Made by a program: the position numbers and the translations under genes
NCBI GenBank assembly: GCA_003281795.1
Contig: QCAW01000010.1
Span: 1 to 39,958, forward strand
DNA length: 39,958 nt
Reading direction: 5' to 3'
From: Pelagibacteraceae bacterium AG-345-F21
GTDB taxonomy: Bacteria > Pseudomonadota > Alphaproteobacteria > Pelagibacterales > Pelagibacteraceae
Notes under the pieces: generated by a model
Database searches by the model: none
What the model was told of the DNA's origin: nothing
What the model saw: only the letters and a program-made list of their open reading frames with translations
Shown: positions 14,689 to 23,316 of the stretch, piece by piece
Layout of the letters: each line of letters opens with the position of its first letter
Position numbering within the stretch: position 1 is the first letter of the stretch

Positions 14689-15000
14689 ATGGAAATAGAT
14701 CCTTTTATATTTAGATTAAGTATATTCATTTTGTCAATTTTTATTGGTTATTATGTAGTTTGGAGTGTTACACCTTCTCTACATACGCCTTTAATGTCAG
14801 TTACCAATGCCATTTCATCAGTAATTATCGTTGGTGCAATAATTGCAGCCCTAGCAGGATCTTCAGAAAATGTTTTTAGCACATCTAGTGTGTTTGGATT
14901 TATAGCCATTATCTTAGCTGCAATAAATATTTTTGGAGGGTTTTTAGTTACTCAAAGAATGCTTCAAATGTATAAAAAAAAAAAGAAAGATAAAAAATAA
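14689..15000 (+). CDS. pntAB: NAD(P) transhydrogenase subunit alpha, part 2 (membrane)
   Basis: A 103-residue hydrophobic protein with about three transmembrane helices (roughly 7-26, 40-60, 66-90) and a lysine-rich C-terminus. It has the conserved [18 protein letters not shown] stretch of the proton-channel part of transhydrogenase. It lies between pntAA (2-base gap) and pntB (1-base TAATG overlap), so the three subunits are made from one message. Confidence 0.95.
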   Translation: MEIDPFIFRLSIFILSIFIGYYVVWSVTPSLHTPLMSVTNAISSVIIVGAIIAALAGSSENVFSTSSVFGFIAIILAAINIFGGFLVTQRMLQMYKKKKKDKK

Positions 15001-16403
15001 TGATATCTGCCAATCTTTCAGCAGCTTTTTACTTAATATCAGGAATTCTGTTTATTCTAGCACTAAGAGGCTTATCTTCTCCTGATACATCAAGGCAGGG
15101 TAATTATTTTGGTATAGCGGGAATGGCAATCGCAATTGTTGTTACATTTTTATCGGTCGGAAATTTTTCTAGTTCACTGGCGTATATAATTATTTTTTTA
15201 GTTATAGGTGGAGCAATAGGTGCTTTTATAGCGTTTAAAATACCTATGACCGCAATGCCAGAGCTAGTTGCAGGTTTTCATAGTCTAGTAGGTTTGGCAG
15301 CTGTTTTTGTTGCTATCGCAGCATTTTTAAATCCTGAGGCATTTAATCTTGGAACTTTTGGCAACATAAAATTAGCAAGTTTAGTAGAAATGTCGATTGG
15401 CGCGGCGGTAGGTGCTATAACTTTTTCAGGATCGATAATAGCTTTCTTAAAACTTAGGGGCTTGATGTCTGGTGCCCCAATTACTTTTAGTGGCCAACAT
15501 CTTTTAAATTTAATTCTTGGAATAGCAATTTTTATATTAATTTTTTATTTGTGCAAAACACAGTCAGAAAGCATGTACTGGTCAGTCATAGCAATTTCCT
15601 TTTTGGTTGGTGTTCTATTAATTATTCCTATTGGGGGCGCAGATATGCCCGTAGTTATTTCAATGCTTAACTCTTATTCGGGTTGGGCAGCTGCAGGTAT
15701 TGGATTTACTCTAGAGAACACTGCGTTAATTATTACCGGCGCTCTAGTCGGATCATCAGGAGCAATTCTTTCATATATTATGTGTAAAGCAATGAACAGA
15801 TCTTTCGTTAGTGTAATACTTGGTGGCTTCGGAGCCGACAACTCTTCTGACAACAAAAAAGATAAGAAAGATCATAAGCCAGTAAAAAGCGGCAATGCTG
15901 AAGATGCAGCTTTCTTAATGAAAAATGCTTCGTCTGTAATTATTGTTCCAGGATATGGAATGGCTGTTGCACAAGCGCAGCACGCTCTAAGAGAAATGGT
16001 AGACAAGCTTAAGAAAAACGATATTAAAGTTACCTACGCTATACACCCGGTGGCAGGTAGAATGCCAGGTCATATGAACGTTCTTTTGGCTGAAGCAAAT
16101 GTTCCTTACGATGAAGTTTTTGAACTTGAAGATATTAATAACGATTTTGCTAATTCTGATGTAGCTTTTGTGATTGGAGCTAATGATGTTACTAATCCTG
16201 TTGCTAAAACAGACCCTAAAAGTCCAATATTTGGCATGCCAGTACTTGACGTTGAAAAATGTAAATCGGTTTTATTTGTTAAAAGAAGTTTATCTCCTGG
16301 GTACGCTGGAATAGACAACGAATTATTCTACAAAGACAATACTTTAATGCTGTTTGCTGATGCTAAAAAAATGACAGAAGATATTGTAAAAAATTTAGAT
16401 TAA
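15000..16403 (+). CDS. pntB: NAD(P) transhydrogenase subunit beta
   Basis: A 467-residue protein: about nine N-terminal membrane helices (residues 1-260, including [11 protein letters not shown] and [18 protein letters not shown]), then a soluble NADP-binding domain III (about 290-467). Domain III has [34 protein letters not shown] and [11 protein letters not shown]. Domain III docks with PntAA for hydride transfer while the helices conduct protons. Length and motifs are complete. Confidence 0.96.
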   Translation: MISANLSAAFYLISGILFILALRGLSSPDTSRQGNYFGIAGMAIAIVVTFLSVGNFSSSLAYIIIFLVIGGAIGAFIAFKIPMTAMPELVAGFHSLVGLAAVFVAIAAFLNPEAFNLGTFGNIKLASLVEMSIGAAVGAITFSGSIIAFLKLRGLMSGAPITFSGQHLLNLILGIAIFILIFYLCKTQSESMYWSVIAISFLVGVLLIIPIGGADMPVVISMLNSYSGWAAAGIGFTLENTALIITGALVGSSGAILSYIMCKAMNRSFVSVILGGFGADNSSDNKKDKKDHKPVKSGNAEDAAFLMKNASSVIIVPGYGMAVAQAQHALREMVDKLKKNDIKVTYAIHPVAGRMPGHMNVLLAEANVPYDEVFELEDINNDFANSDVAFVIGANDVTNPVAKTDPKSPIFGMPVLDVEKCKSVLFVKRSLSPGYAGIDNELFYKDNTLMLFADAKKMTEDIVKNLD

Positions 16404-17101
16404 TGAAAACTAAAATATTTTGTGACATAGCTGATATAAAAACTATAAAGTTTTATAATAACAAGACTCTTGTTGATGGCTTTACTACCAATCCAAGTTT
16501 AATGAGACTAGCTGGAGCTAAAAATTATAAAGATTATTCAACCAAAATATTAAAATATTGTAAAAATAAACCTATTTCTTTTGAGGTTTTTGCAGACAGT
16601 CCTACAGAAATGCTTAAACAAGCATATAAAATAACTGCTTGGGGGAAGAATGTTTATGTTAAAATTCCTGTAGTAAACTCAAAGGGTTTATTTATGGGCT
16701 CAGTGATTAAAGAACTGAGCGGCAAAGGAATAAAATTAAATATCACCGCAGTATACACCTTTGAACAAACTAAAAAAATATACAAATGCTTGAATAAAAA
16801 AAGCAAGTCAATCATATCTATTTTTGCTGGAAGGATGGCGGATAATGGAAAAGACCCATTACCTATATTCAAAAAAAGTATTTTTTTAACAAGAACTAAT
16901 AGAAACATAGAAATTCTTTGGGCTAGTACTCGTGAACCTTACAATTATATACAAGCAAGACAATTAAATTGTAATATTATTACTATGCCACCAAAAGTGA
17001 TTAATAAGATAGACAGATTTGGTAAAAGTTTTAGGTCAATGACTTTAGACACAGTAAAAGGTTTTTTAGCTGATAGTAAAAAATCTAAATTTAATCTTTA
17101 A
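16403..17101 (+). CDS. tal: Small transaldolase (transaldolase/fructose-6-phosphate aldolase family)
   Basis: A 232-residue TIM barrel. DIADI near residue 8, TTNPSLM at 28-34, and the Schiff-base lysine in VYVKIPVV (about 86-93) are the family marks; TAVYTFEQ and SIFAGRMADNG match later strands. Transaldolase moves a dihydroxyacetone unit between sedoheptulose-7-phosphate and glyceraldehyde-3-phosphate. The short form also includes fructose-6-phosphate aldolases. It overlaps pntB by 1 base and converges on typA with a 4-base stop-to-stop overlap. With tkt at 24519 it completes the non-oxidative pentose phosphate branch. Confidence 0.88.
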   Translation: MKTKIFCDIADIKTIKFYNNKTLVDGFTTNPSLMRLAGAKNYKDYSTKILKYCKNKPISFEVFADSPTEMLKQAYKITAWGKNVYVKIPVVNSKGLFMGSVIKELSGKGIKLNITAVYTFEQTKKIYKCLNKKSKSIISIFAGRMADNGKDPLPIFKKSIFLTRTNRNIEILWASTREPYNYIQARQLNCNIITMPPKVINKIDRFGKSFRSMTLDTVKGFLADSKKSKFNL

Positions 17102-18921
17102 GAAGCTTTTGCTCTTGATTGTCTTTTTCGCTCGTTGGAGCTCAGTAATAATTTTCGAAGTCTACAAGACTTAGGGGTTATCTCTAGAGCTTCATCTGTA
17201 TTAAGCATACTTAGCTGTTCAGCTATAGCCATTTTTCTCACAGGAGTTAACACTACATTTTCATCTGTTCCCTGTGTTCTCATATTTGTTAATTTCTTTC
17301 CTTTTAAAACATTAATTTCGAGATCACCACTTTTAGAGGATAATCCAACTATCATTCCCTCATAGACAGGATCATTATGAGTGACAAACATCTCACCTCT
17401 AGCTTGCAAATTAAAGATTGCAAAAGCTACAGCTTTACCATTTTCCATAGATATTAACGCTCCATTTCTTCTGCCTTCCATATCGCCAGTATATTCCCCA
17501 AAAGAGTGAAAAATTCTATTAATTACCCCAGTTCCTTTTGTTAAAGTTAAAAAACGACTTGTATAACCCATTAGTCCCCTCGTAGGAGCATGAAAAATTA
17601 ATCTTTTTTTATTTTTTCCCGTATCTTTAAGATCTATAAGTTTACCTTTTCGTCTATTCATAGAGTCAATAACTTTTGATGAATACTCTTCATCTAGATC
17701 CATGGTAATTTCTTCTAATGGTTCTAATTTTTTTCCAAAATTATCTTTTTGAAATAAAACCTTTGGAGGGCTTACAGTCATTTCAAAACCTTCTCGTCTC
17801 ATTTGAGTTAATAAAATCTCAAGCATTAACTCGCCTCTACCGCTAATTACAAAAGAATCTTTATTTTCGTTTTCATTAAATGTGATTCCTACATTATTTT
17901 CAGCTTCTAATATTAGCCTATCTCTTATTTGAGTACTCGTTAACTTTTTTCCTTCGGTTCCTGCTAATGGTGAGCTATTAACCGTGACTGTTATAGCCAT
18001 AGTTGGTGGATCAATTGGTGTCGCACTAATAGGCTCATTAACTTCTAAATCACAGATAGTATCAGCTACGTTCGCTTTTTCTAATCCTGCAATTATAACA
18101 ATATCACCTGCTTCTCCTATTTCGATTGGTACTTTTTTAGTTCCCTCATATCTAAAAATTTTTGTTAATCTACCTTCATCCACTTTTTCTCCTTGAAGAT
18201 TTATAGCTTTGATATTTTGATTAGCTTTTGCTGTTCCTTGTGCTATTCTCCCAACTAAACTTCTACCTAAAAAACTGTCAGCGTATAGGAGGGTAGACAG
18301 CATTGCAAAAGGCTTGGTTTTATTTGATTTAGACGGCTGAACTTTATCTATAATTAAGTCTAATAATGGATGTAAATTTTCCCGAGGACCATCTATTTCC
18401 TTAGTTGCCCAACCAGATCTTCCACTAGCATACAAAACCGGAAAGTCTAATTGTTCTTCGTTGGCATCTAAACTTACGAACAAGTCAAAGGTTTCATCTA
18501 AAACCTCATTAGCTCTTTGATCTGCTTTATCAAGTTTATTAATTACTACAATTGGTTTAAGTCCTTGTTTTAGAGCTTTTGATAATACAAATTTTGTTTG
18601 AGGCATAACCCCCTCGGCAGAGTCTATCAGAAGCAACGCTCCATCTGCCATATGAAGTACTCTCTCTACCTCAGCAGCAAAATCCCTGTGTCCTGGGGTA
18701 TCAATAATATTAATTCTAGACTCCTTCCAATCTATAGAGGTAGGTTTAGCTAAAATTGTAATACCTCTTTCTTTTTCAAGCTCACCTGAGTCCATTATTC
18801 TTTCCTCTACAATTTCATTTTCTCTAAATGATCCACTTTGCTTCATTAAACTATCAATTAAGGTTGTTTTTCCGTGGTCTACGTGCGCAATGATAGTTAT
18901 ATTTCTGATTGTCTTAGTCAT
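17098..18921 (-). CDS. typA: Ribosome-associated GTPase TypA/BipA
   Basis: A 607-residue translational GTPase. The G domain has AHVDHGKTT near 12-20, RGITILAK, DTPGHRDF near 74-81 and NKLDKAD near 128-134. EF-G-like domains II, III and V follow, ending in a basic C-terminal tail. BipA binds 70S ribosomes and aids large-subunit assembly, mainly at low temperature or under stress. Its start codon lies 5 bases after the initiator tRNA, so it is probably co-transcribed with that tRNA and cspA. Its stop overlaps the convergent transaldolase by 4 bases, and no terminator is visible between them. Confidence 0.97.
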   Translation of the reverse strand: MTKTIRNITIIAHVDHGKTTLIDSLMKQSGSFRENEIVEERIMDSGELEKERGITILAKPTSIDWKESRINIIDTPGHRDFAAEVERVLHMADGALLLIDSAEGVMPQTKFVLSKALKQGLKPIVVINKLDKADQRANEVLDETFDLFVSLDANEEQLDFPVLYASGRSGWATKEIDGPRENLHPLLDLIIDKVQPSKSNKTKPFAMLSTLLYADSFLGRSLVGRIAQGTAKANQNIKAINLQGEKVDEGRLTKIFRYEGTKKVPIEIGEAGDIVIIAGLEKANVADTICDLEVNEPISATPIDPPTMAITVTVNSSPLAGTEGKKLTSTQIRDRLILEAENNVGITFNENENKDSFVISGRGELMLEILLTQMRREGFEMTVSPPKVLFQKDNFGKKLEPLEEITMDLDEEYSSKVIDSMNRRKGKLIDLKDTGKNKKRLIFHAPTRGLMGYTSRFLTLTKGTGVINRIFHSFGEYTGDMEGRRNGALISMENGKAVAFAIFNLQARGEMFVTHNDPVYEGMIVGLSSKSGDLEINVLKGKKLTNMRTQGTDENVVLTPVRKMAIAEQLSMLNTDEALEITPKSCRLRKLLLSSNERKRQSRAKAS

Positions 18922-18926
18922 TATTT

Positions 18927-19003
<77 letters not shown>

Positions 19004-19008
19004 TTAAA

Positions 19009-19212
19009 TTAAAATTTTCTTATGTTTATAGCTTGGAGTTTATTTTTTTCCTCTTTGATATCAAATTTTATTTTTTGTTCCTCTTTTAAAACTCTTAATT
19101 TAGACACCTCTAAAGCTGACACATGTAAAAAAATATCTTTGTTAGTTTCCTCATCAGTTATAAAACCATAGCCCTTTTTGGAATTAAACCACTTAACTTT
19201 ACCCGATGGCAT
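19009..19212 (-). CDS. cspA: Cold-shock domain protein
   Basis: A 67-residue OB-fold protein starting MPSGKVKWFNSKKGYGFI. The RNP1 motif KGYGFI and RNP2 motif DIFLHVS are intact. I prefer the ATG at 19212 because family members start M-x-x-G-x-V-K-W-F; an in-frame ATG five codons earlier (19227) also exists. These proteins bind single-stranded RNA and melt structure during cold growth. It follows rpsU by 24 bases and precedes the initiator tRNA by 5. Confidence 0.95.
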   Translation of the reverse strand: MPSGKVKWFNSKKGYGFITDEETNKDIFLHVSALEVSKLRVLKEEQKIKFDIKEEKNKLQAINIRKF

Positions 19213-19236
19213 TATTGATCCTCTCATTCTAATAAA

Positions 19237-19431
19237 TTAATATCTATTTTTAAGTTTTTGAAGTTTTTTTATTCTTTTAATATTTTCTGTTTGAACTCTT
19301 TTTTTTCTCTCTGATGGCTTTTCATAAGTACTTTTCATTTTCATAACTTTAAAAAAACCTTCTTTTTGAAGTTTTCTTTTAAGTACTCTTATAGCCTGTT
19401 CAACATTATTATCTTTAACGTCTATTTTAAT
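19237..19431 (-). CDS. rpsU: 30S ribosomal protein S21 (bS21), apparent ATT start codon
   Basis: A 64-residue basic protein reading (M)KIDVKDNNVEQAIRVLKRKL, with EGFFKVMKMKSTYEKPSERK later: a textbook S21. The correct N-terminus falls at an ATT codon (19429-19431). A strong GGAGG (19437-19441 on the plus-strand numbering) lies 5 bases upstream of it. No in-frame ATG, GTG or TTG occurs in the right place; the first ATG would delete 29 conserved residues. ATT initiation is known from infC, where it allows autoregulation. S21 joins the 30S platform and helps Shine-Dalgarno pairing during initiation. Confidence 0.88.
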   Translation of the reverse strand: MKIDVKDNNVEQAIRVLKRKLQKEGFFKVMKMKSTYEKPSERKKRVQTENIKRIKKLQKLKNRY

Positions 19432-19481
19432 AAAAACCTCCAGTTAATTTCACGTTAGTTAGCATTTGATTACTTGATTGT

Positions 19482-20066
19482 CTATACTGAAGCTGATTGA
19501 GATTTTTTTTCTTCCCTAATTTTAGCTTTTTTTTCTCTTTCAACCCGCCTTTTTGCTTTTTGAAGACTTTTTTGAAAGGCTTCTTGTGTACAAAGGGCTA
19601 AAATTACTGGATCTCTTGGTTTAAGATTTGAGAAATTCCAGTAGCTTCTTTTTCTGATCAAAGAAACAGTTCCTTTCGTACTACCTACTAATTTGGAGAT
19701 TTGTCCATCTGTCAGTTCAGAGGCATTTTTACACAACCACAAAATAGCATCTGGCCTGTCCTGTCTTTTTGATAAAGGTGTGTATTTAGGTTTCTTTCTT
19801 TCTTTTATTTCAACTTCATCTACTTTTTTTATCAAAGTAAGTTTTTTTTCTGGATTTTTAGAACAATTCTCTACTACTTCTCTTGACAATTGACCTGCTA
19901 AAATAGGGTTATAAGCTTTTATACCTTTTGCGACATCCCCATCAGCAATTCCTTTTATTTCAAGTTCATGCAAATTACAGAATTCCGCAATTTGTTTAAA
20001 AGTCAATGTTGTATTTTCTACTAGCCAAACAGCAGTAGCTTTTGGCATAAATGGAGCTTTAGACAT
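19482..20066 (-). CDS. trcR: Cell-cycle transcriptional regulator TrcR (DUF1013 family)
   Basis: A 194-residue protein of the alphaproteobacteria-specific DUF1013 family. The N-terminus MSKAPFMPKATAVWLVENTTLTFKQIAEFC and the later RPDAILWLCKN...TDGQISKLVGSTKGTV hold two helix-turn-helix-like units, followed by NLKPRDPVILALC and a Lys/Glu-rich tail. Family members are annotated as cell-cycle transcriptional regulators (TrcR). The gene starts 3 bases after rpmE and is followed by rpsU after 50 bases, so a ribosomal-protein operon surrounds it. Confidence 0.88.
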   Translation of the reverse strand: MSKAPFMPKATAVWLVENTTLTFKQIAEFCNLHELEIKGIADGDVAKGIKAYNPILAGQLSREVVENCSKNPEKKLTLIKKVDEVEIKERKKPKYTPLSKRQDRPDAILWLCKNASELTDGQISKLVGSTKGTVSLIRKRSYWNFSNLKPRDPVILALCTQEAFQKSLQKAKRRVEREKKAKIREEKKSQSASV

Positions 20067-20069
20067 AAT

Positions 20070-20294
20070 TTATTTTTTTGCTCTTAGGTTGCTAAATTTT
20101 TTGTTGTATTTGCTTACTCTTCCTTTATCCAATATTTTTTGAGCTCCGCCTGTCCAAGCATAATGAGATTTTGGATCAATATCTAATTTTAGAATATCGT
20201 TTTCTTTTCCCCAAGTAGATCTAGTTTCGAATTCACTTCCATCAGTCATTACAACTTTAATTTTGTGATAATTAGGATGTATGTTTTTTTTCAT
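20070..20294 (-). CDS. rpmE: 50S ribosomal protein L31 (bL31)
   Basis: A 74-residue protein beginning [19 protein letters not shown], with the later [25 protein letters not shown] stretch typical of alphaproteobacterial L31. The zinc cysteines of the C+ form are absent. L31 bridges the central protuberance and the 30S head. It heads the minus-strand run trcR-rpsU-cspA, 28 bases after suhB. Confidence 0.95.
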   Translation of the reverse strand: MKKNIHPNYHKIKVVMTDGSEFETRSTWGKENDILKLDIDPKSHYAWTGGAQKILDKGRVSKYNKKFSNLRAKK

Positions 20295-20322
20295 GAAGCG
20301 AGTTTTATATTATTAAGGCTTC

Positions 20323-21126
20323 TTACTCAATATTTTTTTTTATAATTAATTTGCTTAATTCTTCATGAATACTAGAATTTGAAGCCAATATATTCCTTTT
20401 TAATGGAGCGTTATTATCTTCTTCAAAAAAATCGACAAATCCTCCAGCCTCTTTTAGAATTATTATTCCGGCGGCTATATCCCAATAATTAAGCTCTCTC
20501 TGCCAATAACCATCAAATCTACCACAAGCTACATAGGCAATATCTAATGCCGCACTTCCAAATTTTCTCACTGAGGAAAAAGGAACTTTAGATATTTTTA
20601 CAAATTCTGTAAAAATATCCTCTTTGATTTTGCTTGAGTGTTTTGGGCCACCAGTGACAAGCAACGAGTCTTGTAGTTTTTTCTTTTTTGAAACTCTTAT
20701 TCTTGAATTATTCAAGAAAGCTCCATTCCCTTTTTCTGCACAGAACATTTCATTTTTAATTGGGTCGAAAATAACACCACATTTTATTTCATTGTTCTCT
20801 TCATAACCTATAGAAATGGCAAAATGAGGTATACCATTTAAAAAATTATTTGTTCCGTCAATTGGGTCAATAATCCATCTATTTTTAATATTTGATTTAT
20901 TAATAACTCCAGACTCTTCAGTAATAATTCCATATTCTGGATGAGCTTTTTGTAGTTCATTTATAATTGTTTTTTCAGTTCTTTTATCAGAGGATGAAAC
21001 AAAATCTCCAGGTCCTTTAGATGAAACTTGTAATTTTTCGATTTCACCAAAATCTCTTATTAAAGATCTTGATGCTTTATTACATGCTTTCATGATAATA
21101 TTAATATGGGGAGAAGCAAGTCTCAT
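20323..21126 (-). CDS. suhB: Inositol monophosphatase family protein (SuhB-like)
   Basis: A 267-residue metal-dependent phosphatase with the family motifs EESG near 68-71, WIIDPIDGTNNF near 85-96 and YWDIAAGIIILKEAGG near 210-225, which supply the magnesium ligands. It hydrolyses inositol phosphate or related sugar phosphates. In many bacteria SuhB also acts in rRNA transcription antitermination with NusA, which would suit the translation genes around it. Start and efp stop overlap by 1 base. The exact substrate is not given by sequence. Confidence 0.9.
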   Translation of the reverse strand: MRLASPHINIIMKACNKASRSLIRDFGEIEKLQVSSKGPGDFVSSSDKRTEKTIINELQKAHPEYGIITEESGVINKSNIKNRWIIDPIDGTNNFLNGIPHFAISIGYEENNEIKCGVIFDPIKNEMFCAEKGNGAFLNNSRIRVSKKKKLQDSLLVTGGPKHSSKIKEDIFTEFVKISKVPFSSVRKFGSAALDIAYVACGRFDGYWQRELNYWDIAAGIIILKEAGGFVDFFEEDNNAPLKRNILASNSSIHEELSKLIIKKNIE

Positions 21127-21689
21127 TAATTTACTCTTTTCACATATTCTAAAGATCTAGTATCTAATATAATTGTTTCTCCACTTTCAATAAAAGGCGG
21201 TACGTCTATTTTAATTCCGCAATCTAATAAGGCTGGTTTATATGAAGAAGATGCAGTTTGATTTTTAATCGCAGCGTCTGTGCTTTCAATTTTACATTCT
21301 ATATTATTTGGTAAAGCTATTGAGATAGGTTTTTCATCCATAAAAGAAATCGTAACTTCAAGATTTTCTTTTAATAACTTATATTGTTCTCCTGCAGTAG
21401 ATTTTGGAATTTCAACTTGTTCAAAAGTTTTGTTTTCCATAAAGTGACATTTTTCTCCGTCTAAGTATAAAAAATTAAATTTTTTTTCTTCAATTTCTGC
21501 TTTTTCAACAGTCTCATTTGATCTAAATCTTTCATTTAACTTTGTGCCTTTCACAATGCTTTTTAACTCCACTTGATTGAAAGCTCCACCTTTTCCTGGC
21601 TTAACATGTTGTGTCTTGAGCACATTCCAGTAATCATTTTTATGTTCAATTATCATCCCTGGTTTTATTTCTATGGCTGTAATTTTCAT
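21126..21689 (-). CDS. efp: Translation elongation factor P
   Basis: A 187-residue, three-domain protein of normal length: KOW-like N-terminal domain with KTQHVKPGKGGAFNQVE, where Lys33 in PGKGG is the position usually modified, then two OB domains ending in DVPPFIESGETI...DTRSLEYV. EF-P enters the ribosomal E site and relieves stalling at proline runs. No epm modification gene is present in the window. It overlaps the ThiE-like gene by 4 bases and suhB by 1. Confidence 0.96.
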   Translation of the reverse strand: MKITAIEIKPGMIIEHKNDYWNVLKTQHVKPGKGGAFNQVELKSIVKGTKLNERFRSNETVEKAEIEEKKFNFLYLDGEKCHFMENKTFEQVEIPKSTAGEQYKLLKENLEVTISFMDEKPISIALPNNIECKIESTDAAIKNQTASSSYKPALLDCGIKIDVPPFIESGETIILDTRSLEYVKRVN

Positions 21690-22288
21690 TTAAACTTTCT
21701 TGTAGCAATTTCTGGTTTTAATTTTGGGTTATCCCAAATATAACTTGATATTGCAATATAATTAGCACCAGATTTTAAAAATTTTTTGTAATTTAAATTG
21801 TTTATTCCTCCAATAGCTACTATCGGTTTTTTAATATTTTTTTTTGCCCATTTTAAAATATTTAAATTCGCCCTCTTGGCATTTGGCTTGAGTTTCGATT
21901 TATTAAAAGATCCAAAAGCTAAATAATCAGCTTTATCATTTATTGCATTTTTTGCTAATAATTTTGAATTATGACAAGTTACACCTATAATTTTTTTGTT
22001 AAGATATTTTTTTGCCTTTTTGACCGATCCATCATTTTGACCTAGATGACATCCATCTGAATTTGTAATTTTTGAAATATCGTAATAGTCGTTAATAATT
22101 AATTTTACCTTGTATTTTTTTGTAATTTTTCTAATTTTTTTGGCAATTTCGATGATTTTATTTTTTCGTTTTTTTTTAAGTCTTAATTGAAAAAATTTTA
22201 CATTGCCTACTGATAAAATTTTTTTTAGATGCGTGTAAAAATTATTTTTGATTTCATTCGGGGATATTAAATAAACTATTTTTTTCAA
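21686..22288 (-). CDS. thiE: Thiamine-phosphate synthase-like protein
   Basis: A 200-residue TIM barrel of the ThiE/TenI group. It has FFQLRLK near 34-40, INDYYDIS near 85, the HLGQNDGS pyrophosphate site near 101-108, GVTCHN near 122-127, and PIVAIGGINNLN near 155-170. ThiE joins HMP-pyrophosphate and thiazole phosphate. SAR11 bacteria are known to lack ThiC and to scavenge the HMP precursor, so retaining ThiE fits. TenI, a relative without synthase activity, cannot be excluded. It lies between fba (5 bases) and efp (4-base overlap). Confidence 0.8.
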   Translation of the reverse strand: MKKIVYLISPNEIKNNFYTHLKKILSVGNVKFFQLRLKKKRKNKIIEIAKKIRKITKKYKVKLIINDYYDISKITNSDGCHLGQNDGSVKKAKKYLNKKIIGVTCHNSKLLAKNAINDKADYLAFGSFNKSKLKPNAKRANLNILKWAKKNIKKPIVAIGGINNLNYKKFLKSGANYIAISSYIWDNPKLKPEIATRKFK

Positions 22289-22293
22289 GAAAA

Positions 22294-23307
22294 TTAAGCT
22301 GCAACCTCTTCTAAATTTTTAGACCATTCTCCTTTTGAGGATAGACTATTCATTTTAGCCCTGTGGTCAAAAGCTTTTTGAATACTGGAATGATCTTTTT
22401 GGTCTTTTCCAAATGCTTTCAGTGCGCTGGCTTGCAAGCCTCTTCCGTAAGAAAAAGTAATTAAGAAATTTGTATCATTAATTTTATTAATCTCATTTAA
22501 ATTTTCACTGGCTTCTATTTCAGTTTGTCCTCCTGATAAAAAAGCAATTCCAGGAACATCGCTTGGAACATTTTTTTTAAGGCATTCTAATGTTTTTTTA
22601 GCTATTTCTTCCGAGTTTGATTTTTTTTTTGATTCAGTGCCAGGAATAATCATGTTAGGCTTTAACACTGTGCCTTTCAAATCAACTTTTTGAATTGTAA
22701 GTTCATTGTAACACTCATTTAACACATTAGTAGTAACTTTATAGCACATATCAATATCATGATTTCCATCCATTAATACTTCTGGTTCTACTATTGGAAC
22801 CATTTTTGCCTCTTGTACAAGAGCAGCGTATCTTGCAAGAGCGTGAGCGTTTGACTTTATTGATTGTGAGGACGGAAATTTATTTGCAATTTTATAAACA
22901 GCCCTCCATTTTGTAAATCTAGCTCCTAACCCGTAGTATTCTTTTAATCTTTCTCTGAGACCATCAAGACCTTCCGTCACAGTTTCATCTAGTGATCCAG
23001 CCAAAGGTTTAGCTCCTTTATCAACCTTAATCCCTGGAATAACATCATTATCCGAAATCAATTCAGGAATAGTGGGTCCAAGTGTAGATTTTTGTTTTAT
23101 TGTTTCATCAAAAAGAATGACTCCACCAATATAATTTTTCATAGCTTGAGAGTTAAAAAGTGTCTGTCTAAAAAATAATCTATTTTTTTCAGTATTTTCA
23201 ACATTTATACTTTTAAACCTTTTTGCGATTGTGCCAGTACTTTCATCTGCTGCCAATATTCCTTTTCCTTTAGCACACATTTTTTTTGCTATTTCTTCTA
23301 ACGTCAT
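22294..23307 (-). CDS. fbaB: Fructose-bisphosphate aldolase, class I
   Basis: A 337-residue Schiff-base aldolase. It opens with the class I pattern AKGKGILAADESTGTIAKRF (about 12-31), has WRAVYKI near 138, VPIVEPEVL near 170 and the catalytic Lys in GTVLKPNMIIPG (about 213), and ends LEEVAA. It cleaves fructose-1,6-bisphosphate to triose phosphates, or does the reverse in gluconeogenesis. The class I (animal-like) type rather than class II metal type is common in alphaproteobacteria. It follows pgk by 9 bases. Confidence 0.95.
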   Translation of the reverse strand: MTLEEIAKKMCAKGKGILAADESTGTIAKRFKSINVENTEKNRLFFRQTLFNSQAMKNYIGGVILFDETIKQKSTLGPTIPELISDNDVIPGIKVDKGAKPLAGSLDETVTEGLDGLRERLKEYYGLGARFTKWRAVYKIANKFPSSQSIKSNAHALARYAALVQEAKMVPIVEPEVLMDGNHDIDMCYKVTTNVLNECYNELTIQKVDLKGTVLKPNMIIPGTESKKKSNSEEIAKKTLECLKKNVPSDVPGIAFLSGGQTEIEASENLNEINKINDTNFLITFSYGRGLQASALKAFGKDQKDHSSIQKAFDHRAKMNSLSSKGEWSKNLEEVAA

Positions 23308-23316
23308 AAACAGTAT

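Noticed and set aside
17090-17110. Bidirectional terminator between the transaldolase gene and typA
   Set aside because: The genes overlap by 4 bases, and no hairpin followed by a T-run could be seen around the junction.
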